This document shows, piece by piece, positions 11,757 through 23,285 of a stretch of 64,000 nt of DNA; within the stretch, counting starts at the first letter, position 1, and every line of letters starts with the position of its first letter. The stretch is from positions 2,637,089 through 2,701,088 of the forward strand of contig CM068322.1 in assembly GCA_034766995.1 (NCBI GenBank), in the 5' to 3' direction. The notes beneath the pieces were generated by a model. It saw only the letters and a list, made by a program, of their open reading frames with translations. It did no database searches and was not told the origin of the DNA. The stretch comes from Acanthacorydalis orientalis. Its lineage: Eukaryota > Arthropoda > Insecta > Megaloptera > Corydalidae. Position numbers and translations under genes: made by a program.

Positions 11757-12733
11757 TACTATTATTTTTAGCTCTTCAATCATTCTCAGGTTGCGTATTG
11801 ACTAACTAGTTTATCAAGAAGCTAGGGGAAATAGATGGTTAAAAAGTCGCAACTCGTTCTGGAAGATGAACATATAATTGATATTCGAGGACGAAGATTG
11901 CCAGGATACATTATATATCATATTAAAGTATTAAGGTTACTTCTTTTTTTTGTTTATAAACGAATTTACATTAATTTTTTGAATGTATTGTATTGAAAGT
12001 TACTGAAATAAGAATAAATTTTCTCTATGAATGAAATACATAATTAACGTTTTTTGTAAAATATTATGATTATTTTCTAAAATTTGTAATCGTAGCAATA
12101 CTTTTATATTCTGCGGTCTTTAAAATTAACATTTCGTAAAGTTGTTAAAAATATTATTTTTGATCAAGATATTTTTCAGTTTATAATAAAACCTCCATGT
12201 ATTTATAACAAAATGTAACAAAAATACGTAAAGTAAGTGTTTGTAGAACAATTGACGAAAGTATAAATATTTTTTATCACAAAATTCTATAATACAAAAA
12301 TTGATTTCGTAGTGGAAAACATGACGAGAAATTAATATAATCTGAATTACCTGAACATAAAAGATTTAATTTAGATGTTTTTGAAAACGGAATTGTGACG
12401 ATATTCATTCTTCAATTACTGTTTTATGAATTTTTCAATCTTCATTTCATTTTATTGTTCTTGTTTGAAATTCATCCACACAAACGCGAATTAAATATTT
12501 GTTTTCATGTTATCTTTAAATAAAGCTTTAAAGCTAGTAATATCGTTTTATTAAATTTACAGAGCGTATTTTAAACAGCATTGAATACATTTTAATAAAT
12601 ATTTGTTTCATCATAATAAATAATATTTATTTCGTTCAACAGTGACTGTGCTTCAAGCATTGTAATAAAAAATTGTTTAATTAATTGAAAAATTTAGTTA
12701 TTTTGATTAAAAATTTCATCATATATATGTATA

Positions 12734-12801
<68 letters not shown>

Positions 12802-14040
12802 GGCAGAGGAATGAAAATATCTACCAATACCAAAAAGAAACAATAGCGGGAATCGAAAAATTTTTATAAAAATATTCTAAACTTATCATTTTTCGTTATA
12901 AAACAAGTATATTTAAAAATAAAACAATTTAAAACATCGTGTGTGTTTTTTTATGTATTTTTTCATGGTAAACTCTATTTTACGAGGAAACAATATTCTG
13001 TTTATATTTTTAGTATAAGTATAAATTTTATCCCGTCGGTTCTGCATCATCATAATTTAAAAATAAAACAATTGGCTTGTGATAGCTTAAATATATAAAA
13101 CCGTACACGCACTCGTACACACCGTACTACATAACATCTCACCCCATTCCTATACTTACCATCAATCCAGTTTCGTCACAAAATTTTGTTTCACAGCATT
13201 GGGACTGGTATCGGCATGGTTCTCACTCTTATGCACTTATCTTACTTCACACAATTTTTTTCACGATTCGACTCGTACCTACCATGCCCAAAGTTTAACT
13301 TCAAAAGTTTAACTTCAATGTTATTTATAGATACTAATTTGTTTCATGTTAGTGCTTAGAAATACGACATATATTACATTGATTAAAAGAGATTATTGTG
13401 AGAGAAAATAATAAGATTTAAAAATAAGGGTCATAATATTTGTACAATGAACATTTTGTATATTTTTTAATGGATTAGATAATATATGTGAAGAAACAAA
13501 TAAATTATAGTAAAAATGTTATAAATGAAATATTATTTTTTTCAAGATGATGAACTTTGAAACGTTTGTTCAACTAGCATCGTCAAGATGAGCGTTTTTT
13601 TCGTTTCAAGAAGCACAAATATCCTCCTTGTGTGTGTATTTGGCATATTTGTTCATTCAATAATTAAAAAAACAAATACAATTAAAAATCATTTGATAAT
13701 ATCCATACAGATAAGGATCATAAAACGACCAGCATTGCATAGAATTTTTGGCGTGTTATTTTTAAATTAGTGTTTAAATATGCGTTTTTTACTGATTCTG
13801 AGCATAATGTATACATGCATGTACCAAAATCGACTTACGCCGTTTGACATTCGCAAATGGATTGGTATGAGATTTGGAAAATGAGATTTTATCTGGTGAT
13901 ATGTGTTGATGGTTGTCTGTAACCGCATATATGGATCAACATTTTATGAAGGCTTGAACATTGAAATCATTTTAATTTTTTAGAATATATTTTAAGTGAA
14001 ATTAAATAATTTGTAAAGAAGAAGATCACATTATAATCTA
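11757..14040. other. AT-rich spacer, no gene seen
   Basis: Ordinary AT-rich sequence with a (TA)n tract at 12721-12796. A patch at 13070-13320 has slightly higher GC. No coding or RNA feature is recognised. Confidence 0.65.
12721..12796. repeat. (TA)n microsatellite
   Basis: About 76 bp of TA with ATGT interruptions at its left end. Confidence 0.96.
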
Positions 14041-15299
14041 TTAAGTTGGTACAAAATAATTGCGGTTTTTACGTATTGAGTCTAATGACGCATATATTAG
14101 TTAAAAAATATATTCATGAATCAAAATAAAGACCATTTCCCTGCACACATTTCTCCCAATGGAAAAAAAGTTTGTTTATTACTACAAGATAGAATTCTGG
14201 AGTTTTTGAATTAACGAATTCACCAAAAGTGCTTTGAGTTGATGCTTGATCTTTGAAAATCTTTTCTTGTAAGAAATTACTCAAATGTTTAAAAAAATGA
14301 TAATCTGCCAATGACAAGTCTGGAGAATAAGTTGGGTGAGGTATGGTTATATAACACGGTTCATTTAATTTTTATAGTCATTTGTGAGACGTATGGTCGG
14401 GCGTCGTCATGAAGAAAAATTGGTCCTCTTCGATTGACTAATACAGGCCGTAAACGGTACAACTTCTTATGTATTTTTTCAATTTCCTGAATATATTTCT
14501 ATTGTTATTCTTTCACCAGGATTTCAGAAGTTGTAGTGAATTATGCTACTTACCGACCACCAAACAGTGACCATAATCTTTTTTTTATGAAGCTTCGGCT
14601 TAGGAAACTGTTTTGGTGCTTCTCCTCGATCTATTCACTATGATGAACGTTCTCGACTATTGTAGAGAATCTACTTTTCATCACGTAAAAATGCGATTAA
14701 GAAAGGGATAGTTTTTGTTACGAAAAAGAAGCGCAGAACGGACTTCGTATCACCGAATTGCTTGATGTTCGTTTAGTTCATACGGTACCAATTTATCCAG
14801 CTTTTTTTCCAGTTAGTCTCAAATCTCGAACAACTGTTGAATGATCAACATTGAGTTCTTCTGCGCCTCTCGAGTTGTTTTGCGTGAGTCCGCTTCAATA
14901 ATAGTTCTTAAATCATTACTGTGTATATCTGAAGGACGTCCACAACCCTCCTCATCATCAAGGATTTCATTTCCATCACGAAATTTTTCGAACCAGTGTT
15001 GAGCTGTACGTTTATTAAGTGATTCTTTGCCAAAAACAAGTTTGATATTTCGAGCAGTTTCTTTTGCTTTAAGTCTCAATTTAAACTTATACAAAAAATC
15101 GCGCGAATTTTCCGTGACTAATTGAAGATATTATATCCAAAAATATTAAACAATGAAAACAATGGACATAAACTGAAATCAGTAGTGCTACTGTCATTGT
15201 TTACAATGATGTATCACATGAATATAACAAAAGATAACTAGAAAAATCGCCTCCAAACTTAAAATGATAAAACCCGGAATTATTTTTTCACCAACCTAA
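14041..15299 (-). mobile_element. Full-length, decayed Hsmar1-like mariner
   Basis: The 1,259-bp element has ends TTAAGTTGGTACAAAATAAT on the left and the inverted CCAACCTAA on the right. It is flanked by TA at 14039-14040 and 15300-15301. The terminal motif with AATTGCGGTTTTT identifies the cecropia/Hsmar1-like group. It is distinct from the 0.58-kb family at 11175, 42055 and 47832, because the sub-terminal sequence differs. The transposase on the minus strand is broken in several frames. Confidence 0.9.
14114..15094 (-). pseudogene. mariner transposase (Hsmar1-like), multiply frameshifted
   Basis: The N-terminus is at 15094: MYKFKLRLKAKETARNIKLV leads into the first HTH (KRTAQHWFEKFRDGNE) and GCGRPSD linker, then the second HTH start (EADSRKTTREA). 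The C-terminus at 14317-14114 reads SLADYHFFKHLSNFLQ, where the D is the third catalytic aspartate, and ends WEKCVQGNGLYFDS. The middle (about 14320-14818) carries the core in changing frames with stops. Both ends match a full-length cecropia-group transposase of about 340 residues. The protein is dead. Confidence 0.87.
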
Positions 15300-16020
15300 T
15301 ACAAAAGAGACATACTTCTTTTTTAGTGTACACCTTACTTTCGACTTGCACGGAAGATTGGTTCTCCCAAAATATCGTGTAAATCGAAATCTTGCAATTT
15401 GAGTCCACATCTTATATTAAAAATGAGTGAATGGTTTTACAAGACAATGAAAGCACGTAATTCATAATTACATAACACTTTATGTAATGCTATTAAAAGC
15501 TTAATTTTTCAAGTAGAAATATTTACTGATAGTTATAGAGCACATTTCTTTAAATTATTATCTTTTCTATAGTCAACACTCTTTGTGCTATTGTTATCTC
15601 GAATTGATAACATTACTTCAGGTTAGAAGAAAAAATGCGAACTTGAAAGTTTCTGTTATCGTTGGAATGCAAAGAAGCAAAAAACTCTTTACAGTGGTGT
15701 CTGTGAATATTTTGTACAGCAGTGTAAAAGAAGACATGTTTTAATTGCGCGCCAAAATATTTTAAAACATTTTCTTTGGAATTCTGTGACCGTGTTAATC
15801 AGTTTATTTCAGAATAGTGCCGTGTAAATGGACGTTTTTCCACATTCCTTCAACCATGTTAAACCAAAATCGTGCAATTCGAGTACCGTATAAATCTAGG
15901 GTTACGGTTTGTTTTAGTTCGCTGTCTTCATATAAAATAAATTTTATATTAAATATAAATTATTGGTTTTTTAAATATTGTATTTAGTATCCATAACTAA
16001 TAACTGATAATGATCATTGT

Positions 16021-16052
16021 AAAATGTAATTGATTAATATCAATTACATTTT
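16021..16052. repeat. Perfect 14-bp hairpin
   Basis: AAAATGTAATTGAT (16021-16034) and its exact reverse complement (16039-16052) flank a 4-base loop, TAAT. It sits at the left edge of a segment repeated 0.9 kb downstream without the perfect pairing. Confidence 0.9.
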
Positions 16053-17571
16053 TAATAAGAAAAAATATGGCAAGAATGAGAGGAAAATTCATTCATAAAA
16101 TTGAAATTATTATTCGTTAAAGTAATATTGTTACATTATAATGTGCTCATAAAAAGTTTCTTAATCATCTATTTATTTCTTGTAAAGAATCCGTTATTTT
16201 CCTTTCTCTTAAACTTTTACATATGCATAAAGACCTACAATTTTTTATTTATCTTCCTCCAATAATAAAACATTCGAAAATAGATTTTAAATAGAAATCC
16301 CATTCATCATTCTGTAAAGCGTAACAAATACGAATAACAACACATTCCATAATTGAAATTTCCGATGTGAAAATTTATAATACGAACGTTTACAAAATTG
16401 TCCGAGCGTTGCTTGTCCAATTAAGTTCTATGTTTCTGCGGATGGCATAAATTAATCTTGAATCTTTCCAAAAACGTTAATAGAGATAACGCATCTAACT
16501 TCTACAAAGGAATATGAAAATGGCTACATAAAATCATTAATCCAGTGGTACATAATTAGAGATATAGCAAATCCTGGCATTATTGGAAAAATGTATCATA
16601 CTCAGATGTTATTTCGGCATAACTGCTGGAATGTAATGTAGTTTTTTTAAACATTGTTAGAAATTAATATCTGCGAACTCATTAAATAAATTTGAATGTA
16701 ATAAAAATTTAGTTCTGAAACACTACTGTAATTCACTTTTCATAAAAGATTCGTTCCTCCTTTCTACAAACGACATTTTCCTGACCAATAATGTTGAATT
16801 AAGTTAATTATTGTCCTTTTTGATTGTTTTCTATGCGTAATTCAGTGAAGTAATTTTCATCATTCTTAGAGAATTCTATTCTTTAGTACTATGAAAATGA
16901 TGGAATCGCTAACAATAAGTACACATAACCAATAATCACCAAAGATCATTAGTCAATTATTAAACAATTGATTTAAGAAAAAATGTAGGAAGAAGGAGGG
17001 GAAAATTCATTCTTAAAATTAAAATTATTATTTAAGTTATACGAGTATCTACGTAGAATCGTCTAAATTAGATAATGATGTTTAATATTTTAATATAACA
17101 ATATCTTTTATATATTTTTAGTCTCATAAATATTGTTTTATATTCTATAGTTTTTCTCTTTACAAAAAGTCATAAAAAGTATATATGAGTAGATTATTTC
17201 GCCCTCTTATATTATATAACTATGACACTAAGGAATGAGGGTGATTATAAAAATGTACAGAATAAAATAAAGTAGATTTTTGAGAAGGTGCTTTCAGATG
17301 ACAAAATCATTAATAATAAAATAATAGTACTATAGAATAAAAATTAATGAATCACTATTCATTCAAAACAAAATGTACAGTTTTTCCAACAAATAAAGAT
17401 ATAAATATAAGGAATTTTGTAATAAACGTCACAAGAAATTTTTTCCTAGATATGAAAAATGTTTTCAACCAGTTTTAAATACGGACGGGTGAGTAGTGTA
17501 GCGATTAATTTATAATATTATCTAGAATTTCTTGGTTTTATTGGAGTGTAGGAAGAACACAGTAATTTCTG

Positions 17572-17625
<54 letters not shown>
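17572..17625. repeat. (AC)n(AT)n compound microsatellite
   Basis: A short AC run joins a ~40-bp AT run. Confidence 0.96.
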
Positions 17626-17629
<4 letters not shown>

Positions 17630-18115
17630 GTCCCTCCTCAATAAATAATCGAAAGAAACAAAATTTCATACTTACAATTTCGCATTAAATATTATAATTA
17701 CAATTAGGTCTCACTAGACAATCATGTTTAGAATATTATTTAATCTAGTCATATTCAGAATCTTATTATTAATAATTGAGATAATCATTGATGGATCTAG
17801 TATTACAGTAAGTATTATTAATTAGTGACATCTATTTACAATATTTAGTAAAATATTAAGAGTACGACTCAAATATTTTTTCATAAGGCAAAAGCATTAT
17901 ATTTCAGATGATGTTTTAAACACTAGTTGATCTATTTTGATAAAAAATATATTTATAAAAAAGAAAAACTATCACAACTTTTTTCAGGACGTACACTTCA
18001 TACTTATCTATATTGAAAATACTGTACTGAGAATAGATATAACAACGTGGTAAGACACTTGAAAACTAAAAATCGTATTGAACTTCCCACCTATGTTCTC
18101 TCTTTATCTAATATA

Positions 18116-18700
18116 CGAGGTTTAATCAGAAATATTGAGACTGGCGATATAAAACTTTATTTATAAAAAATATTCTTAATTAAAATGGCTCCCTTTGAAG
18201 TATATCCTTACAATATTTACACATTGTTGTAAACGGCGGGTCTAAGTCAGATGAGTACGATGGTTCTGTACGATGGTTCTGTACGATGGTACTCTGTTCT
18301 CAAAAACTGAGAAAGCAGAAGAAAATCATGAGATAATGCATTGTTGTTATACAAAATTCAATATCCATTTTTCCTGCTTTCAGACTGTTTCTTCTTAATT
18401 GAGTCACATAATCGTTGTAGAATTTCAAAATGAAATTTTTAATTTACTATTTTCTCAATTTTGTAAGTTGAAAGCTTATCCGGTTTCTCATCATCTTGCC
18501 AGTTCTTTCTTCTTTAAAACACATAGTTCAACTCAGAACATCTTCTTCAAGGGCGTTTTTCAAAATTTGAAGTGTTTCTGTCGATGACTTTTCAAGTTTA
18601 AAATACGTTGTCACAACAAATTCGTTGCTATTCAATCAGTTTTATTTAAAATCGCCGAAGTAAAAAAAAAATAATTACGAAAATCTTTATAAATCCCAAA
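18116..18700 (-). mobile_element. Deleted mariner fragment (rosa/vertumnana-like)
   Basis: The left end, preceded by TA, reads CGAGGTTTAATCAGAAATAT, a mariner-like terminus. On the minus strand, sequence near 18660-18500 reads KLEKSSTETLQILKNALEED, the first HTH of a mariner transposase. Sequence near 18430-18190 reads LQRLCDSIKKKQSESRKNGY with a degraded HHDNA-type segment, from the catalytic core. The part between them is missing and several stops are present. I could not find the right-hand terminal repeat, so the right boundary is approximate. Confidence 0.65.
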
Positions 18701-19047
18701 AGAAATGACTTTTATAGGAACTAAACGGGAAATAATTTATAACCGACGGCAGATTAATATCATGTCACTAGTTCTTCCATCCTTTTACAAATATTGAGCT
18801 AAGTGGAAAATTTGTTAAACCCCGACTTAACGTGATTTAACTGGTTGTTTATTGTTTATATGAAAAGGTCTTGATGTATTTACTGCTCTTTTATTACTGA
18901 GTAAAAAACACCAATAGTTCAAATATAATTGCTGTATTTATTTATAAATATGAGGAAATAATGATGTTACAGTATGATTATAATTATCGAAAGAATACAA
19001 GTTGACAATTAAACTAAGTGATACAAATGTGCTTCGTTTTTCGATGT

Positions 19048-20085
19048 TTATACAACTCGACCGGTTCGTTCGAGCTGTTCGATGCGACTGTCTAGTTTCC
19101 CATCGCTGAGAAACATCGTCCAAATTTTTGCTTTCCTTGGCCAGCCCCCTGTAGACAGACCGTTTATTGCTCCTGCCATCGGTAGTCTCGTTTGTAAGTA
19201 CGCCGACTCAATTGTTTGCCACGTACAAAAATTTCCCCAGAATTCATGAGCTTGATCTACGGTTATTTGAAAATTAGATTTTAAATGGGACACGACTCTA
19301 TCAATTGAATTTTTGCTTTTACTAATAACTAAACCGTCGTCGACATAAAGCGCTAAATAAACTTTATTATGGTCAATTTTTCCTACGAAGACGCATTTAT
19401 CACTATCAATGTTTATGAAGTTAAACTCGCGCAAGAAAAGAACAAACTTTTTATTCCTACAACGCGGCGACTGCTTCAGTCCATATAAACTTGGCTGCAA
19501 CTTGTAGACGATGTTATCTTCCTCAATGTAACCTTCTGGTGGACGTAGGTAGATCTCTTCTTCAAGTACGCCGTTGAGAAACGCTGTTTTCACGTTGAAC
19601 TTGATGATTTCTAGATCTTCTGTGGCCGCAATTGATAGTAATATCCTTATCGACTCGTAACGAACTACTGGCGCAAAGGGTTCGAAGAAATCAATTCCTT
19701 CTCGCTGAGAGAAACCTTTGGCTACGAGTCGTGCTTTGTACCTGTTGCTATTATCGTGCGAATTTTTCTTAATCGCAAACACCCATTTTGAGCCAATTAC
19801 ACGCTTACCTTTGGGCAAAACGACAGCAGTCCAAGTGTGATTTTCGTGCAAGGCTTGCTTTTCTTCTTGCACGGCTTCCTTTCACTGTTCTGCATCTGGG
19901 CCTGAGACTACTGTGCTGTAACTCATTGGTACAGTCTCAGCTATGTAGGCAACGGGCACACCGTAGCGATCGATAGGGTTGAGCTGTTCTCTGTAGCGTA
20001 AGCGTCGACCTTGCTGCTCTGGTGGATCGATGATTTCCGCATTTTCTTGATTTTCGCCGATTTCTTGTTGTTGGTTATTCTCTTC
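19048..20085 (-). pseudogene. copia reverse transcriptase (RVT_2), truncated
   Basis: This is the copia-type RT with landmarks WVFAIKKN, RYKARLVAKGFSQREGIDF, FAPVVRYESIRILLSIAA, NVKTAFLNGVLEEEIYLRPP, LYGLKQSPR and the catalytic YVDDGLV. Upstream of its longest open piece (19872-19048), the linker is in the same frame but carries a TGA at 19882-19884 (AEQ*KEAVQEE, where family members have W) and a TAA at 20086-20088. The first catalytic aspartate of the FDVKTAF motif is asparagine here. Beyond about residue 200 the frame wanders, and it ends without RNase H. The enzyme should be inactive. Confidence 0.9.
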
Positions 20086-21111
20086 TTATTCAACAGCTTG
20101 TTGATTGAGAACCGCTATATCATCAGCTTGTTGATGATTAACAATCTCATCGGCGGCTTCAGCTTTGCGTTCTTCGTCAAGGCCAAAATCAAGCGTGTGA
20201 CGAAAAACATTTTCTTCTTTTTGTTCTTCGCTGATTGGGCTTTTTTCGTTAAAATCCACATCGCTGCTTATGTGGATTTTTCGTTCACTTTTGTCCCAAA
20301 GCCTGTACTTTTTCGATTCACCTTCGTAGCCAACAAAGATGAGCTTTTTACTCTTGGGATCGAGCTTGTGACGTTTTTCTTTTGGTGTGTTTAGGTATGC
20401 ATCTATACCAAACACGCGCAGATGCTTAATTTCTGGCTTGCGACCGAAAAACTTTTCAAATGGAGTTGATTTTTCTTCTTGCTTGGTTACAACTCTGTTC
20501 AATAAATAACACGCAGTGTTAATTGCTTCTGGCCAAAGTTGAACATCAACTTCATTATCAATTAGCATCGTTCGCGCACTTTCTACGATGGTCCGCATAT
20601 CTCGCTCGGCGCGGCCATTCTGCTCGTGTATATACGGTGACGAAAACTCGTGAATAATTCCTCGATCTTTTATATACTTTTGGAACTGTTCAGATACGTA
20701 TTCGCGACCGTTATCAGACTTCAAAACCTTGACTTTGTTGCCTGTTTGCGTGTTTACAAAGTTTTCGAAATCTTTAAATTTTTCGAACACTTCAGACTTG
20801 TGTCTCAAAAAATAAACCTTACGAAAACTTGTGCACTCATCTTTGAACAGTAAAAAATAGCGCGAGCCTCGCGGAGATTCGACGTTAATCGGTCCGCACA
20901 CATCCGTGTGTATCTTTTCTCCAGGCTTGTAATTGTTCACAGTTTTCACAGACGGGTGCGGCTTGCGAGTTTGCTTACTCATCACGCAAGTTTCACAAAA
21001 GAAATCTCCATCTTTTTCAATACTTAAATCACGATCTTCAAGTAGTTGGCTGGTTTTGATAACCGCGCGAATATTCACATGTCCGTCATCTCTCATGTCC
21101 GAGTCTCTCAT
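20086..21111 (-). pseudogene. copia integrase
   Basis: This uninterrupted 341-residue frame is the integrase part of the polyprotein. It has the pre-integrase zinc-binding tail (CETCVMSKQ), the catalytic core with IHTDVCGPI, KSDNGREYVS and EQNGRAERDMRT (the D, D and E), and the downstream copia signature (LWPEAINTACYLLNR, LRVFGIDAYLNTPKEKRHKL). An acidic linker follows. It is in the same frame as gag and RT, with an in-frame TAA at its end where family members read through. The core itself shows no missing catalytic residue. Confidence 0.9.
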
Positions 21112-21505
21112 GCCACAGCTTCAGCATGTTTTTCTTTGATTCAACCACATTACAGTTCACTGGCACATCAACTACAAAGTTCCTTTTAAACAGTCCGCCG
21201 TGTCTCACGCCTCGCGACGTCAGATTGCCGTTTTTATCGCGCACTTCACAATGATGCTTATACGAGTGAAATGAGAACTTTTTGTCGTTGATTCTACTAA
21301 CAGAAAATAAATTTCTTCTTAGTTCGGGCACCAACAAAACATTTTGCAACTCTCTTAAAATAGACTTTCCATTGACTTCTTCGCGAATTATCACTGTCCC
21401 TATGCCGGTAGCAGGTAGAATTTTATCATCAGCTATTTTCACGGATCGATTTTCACTCAAAGAGTTAAGTACAGTGAAAAATTCTCGCCTATACGTCATG
21501 TGCAT
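21086..21505 (-). pseudogene. copia protease / GAG-pre-integrase segment, frame-shifted
   Basis: The region continues the polyprotein directly after the protease active-site DSGAS of the gag frame: HMTYRREFF, then RSVKIADDKILPATGIGTVI, and the pre-integrase motif LWHERLGHE at the end. It lies in a different frame from the gag part before it and the integrase part after it. Two compensating small indels, near 21505 and near 21100, therefore bracket it. No other stop interrupts it. Confidence 0.87.
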
Positions 21506-22410
21506 AGGCTAGCACCGGAATCTGCCAACCAGAAATCTTCGTCACTATCGGTTGTTTTTGAATAAAAAACGCTAACGTCGCTGACGTATGCCTCGGCTAC
21601 ATATGACGATTCTGTTTTGTGTGTGCTTTCACTTTTTCCGTTTTTATTTGGACACTCTCGCGCCCAGTGGCCTTTTTGCTTGCAAATCATGCACTTTGTT
21701 CGTTTCTTCAAATTCGCGATATTTTGCTTTTTATTGAACTTTTCTTTCTTTCTCGGCTGATGTTCACTGCTTGCTACACTAAGTGCTTGTGTCTGTAGTG
21801 CAAGAGACGCTACCTCTTTTTCAGTATCACACAGACGCTTGTCTTCACGAATTAGGCGGCTTATCAAAACGTTTGTTTTTCTTTTAGATACCAGAGTATT
21901 CTCCCACGACATTCTAAACGCAGAGAACTTAACCGGAAAACTGCACAAAATCTTGCTCTGCATTGCTGTTTCAGAGGGCTTGTCACCTAAATCAGCGAGC
22001 TGTTTGCAGATCAACTCGAACATTTCGAGTTGATCTGCAACGTTTTGATCGCTGAGCACGCGAAAATCGTAGAACTTCTGCCACGCACTTTGTTTCTCGT
22101 CTTCAGTGACGTCGCCGTATCTTCCTTTTAGCTTTTCCCAAGCCGCTTTTGGAGTGGTACAATTAATTAAGCACCGCTGAAGACGCATTTCAACTGCACT
22201 TGCTATAATGTGTAACGCTTTTACTTGTAGACTTTTCCACTTTTTCCACTTTTTCCACTCGTTAGCTTTGGTCGCTTTGTCTGGCTCTTCTTCAGTCTCG
22301 TCCAAGTAACCCATGAGACCAGCTGATCCCAAATCAAGGGTTACGCCAAACTTCCACATAGTGTAGTTGGTTTCGTTAAGCTTAACGAAATTCGACTCTT
22401 CATCTGCCAT
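21496..22410 (-). pseudogene. copia gag with zinc knuckle and protease active site
   Basis: The start is taken at 22410 (MADEESNFVKLNETNY), because the 34 residues upstream overlap the leader and do not resemble gag. The frame carries the copia gag core (YTMWKFGVTLDL, AWEKLKGRYGDV, ILCSFPVKFSAFRMSWENTL). It also has a CCHC knuckle, CMICKQKGHWARECP, with CX2CX4HX4C spacing near residues 250-265. The protease active site FWLADSGAS is at the C-terminus, followed at once by a frame-breaking stop. Gag packages the element's RNA. The gag part alone looks intact. Confidence 0.9.
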
Positions 22411-22522
22411 GATAAATTCACTATTTCTCTGGAAGGTATATACGAGACTTTTAAACCAACTCCACACAACTTTGCTAAGCCCCGCTTTTTTCTTAAAACA
22501 CAATAAAATCACTTAAATTCAC

Positions 22523-22554
22523 TGGCGCAGTGGAAGCGTGCTGGGCCCATAACC
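22523..22554 (-). other. copia primer-binding site, 32 nt from initiator tRNA-Met
   Basis: On the plus strand this reads as the tRNA itself. It is an exact match, as far as I know the insect initiator tRNA-Met, from the D-arm through the anticodon loop, ending GGGCCCATAACC. It directly abuts the LTR end at 22555. Copia elements prime from the 5' half of initiator tRNA-Met cut in the anticodon loop, with about 15 paired bases. Here the pairing extends to about 32. Confidence 0.88.
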
Positions 22555-22830
22555 TGTTGAATATTTATTTGGTTAAACAAATAAAACAACAGAGTTTAAT
22601 TCGCTTCAAAATAAAAATGAGTTTATTGGTAGAAAAATGTAGGCAAGTTGTGAGTTACAGAGTGATTGCTCGACAACTGCTCTCTAGTACGTTCGACTTG
22701 CGACTTCTATATTTTTGGCGGTAGCGACGCTTTTATAGCGCGTCGCTGCAAAAACTATTTATTGCTTGGCCTTTGGAAAGGGAAAAAGGGATTATGACAA
22801 TTTTGTATACGTGCCGACGAACAGTTCTGA
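22555..22830 (-). repeat. copia 5' LTR (single copy in window)
   Basis: The LTR is 276 bp and in element orientation runs TGTTCG...TTCAACA. The inner end is certain because the primer site follows it directly. The outer end is chosen by the TGTT...AACA symmetry and could lie further out. A TATA box (CTATAAAAG, minus strand of 22730-22738) and a polyadenylation-type AATAAA (minus strand of 22622-22627) are placed as expected for U3 and R. The partner 3' LTR is not in the window. Confidence 0.75.
22730..22738 (-). promoter_or_regulatory. TATA box of the copia LTR
   Basis: CTATAAAAG on the minus strand inside the LTR, about 100 bp upstream of the AATAAA signal, positioned to drive the element's transcript. 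Confidence 0.65.
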
Positions 22831-22924
22831 CCGGCTTTTTTTTTAATTAAGGGAAAAACCCGAAATAACCATTAGTCTGCCCGGCTTATTTTTAATTTAG
22901 GGAAAAACCCGAAATAACCATTAG
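22831..22924. repeat. ~50-bp tandem duplication beside the copia LTR
   Basis: Two near-identical units start CCGGCTT at 22831 and 22881. Each contains GGGAAAAACCCGAAATAACC. It lies just outside the assumed LTR boundary, so it is either flanking DNA or an upstream part of a longer LTR. Confidence 0.85.
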
Positions 22925-23231
22925 CAGTTCATCTGCGCAGCAGTGAACTATATTAGTTTATTGCAGTACATGAAAGGTATGCGTGCCCTTATACCTGATT
23001 TGAACGGTACAGCAATTTACTTAGAAACTAACATTCAAATTACACTGCGTTATTTTGCTAAAATTCAACAGTACTGAACCTTTTTTTTGTAATGAAATGT
23101 ACGAAATTTTATGAAGGACAAACGTAATTTTAGTTAGTTTCAATATTTGGTGTATTTAAGATTGAATCAATATTCTATTTTTTGCTACGAAACACTAAGC
23201 ACAAAGTCAAACCCAGTACATGCACATATAA

Positions 23232-23285
<54 letters not shown>

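Larger units (their letters stand above)
15302..18113. other. AT-rich spacer with a diverged direct repeat
   Basis: No gene is seen. A ~110-bp segment near 16010-16130 (hairpin, then AAGAAAAAATATGGCAAGAA and GGAAAATTCATTC) recurs in diverged form near 16930-17045. An (AC)n(AT)n tract lies at 17572-17625. Confidence 0.6.
19048..22830 (-). mobile_element. Ty1/copia retrotransposon, 3'-truncated
   Basis: Reading on the minus strand from 22830 it has an LTR, a primer-binding site, gag with a zinc knuckle, protease, GAG-pre-integrase, integrase and reverse transcriptase, in the copia order (integrase before RT). After the RT core at about 19200 the copia similarity stops. RNase H and the 3' LTR are not found. 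The sequence beyond (18900-19050) holds an AATAAA-rich stretch of unknown origin. Gag, integrase and RT lie in one frame, while the protease part has slipped to another. Two in-frame stops are present. The element is defective but retains long open stretches. Confidence 0.93.

Noticed and set aside
14041..15299. Counting this mariner as a member of the 0.58-kb MITE family
   Set aside because: The termini belong to the same broad group, but its sub-terminal sequence (TTTTTACGTATTGAGTC) and full-length body differ from the TATGACCTTCAAATT copies.
22523..22554. A tRNA-Met gene
   Set aside because: Only the D-arm to anticodon-loop part is present, it abuts an LTR end, and no acceptor or T arm follows. 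It is a retrotransposon primer site.
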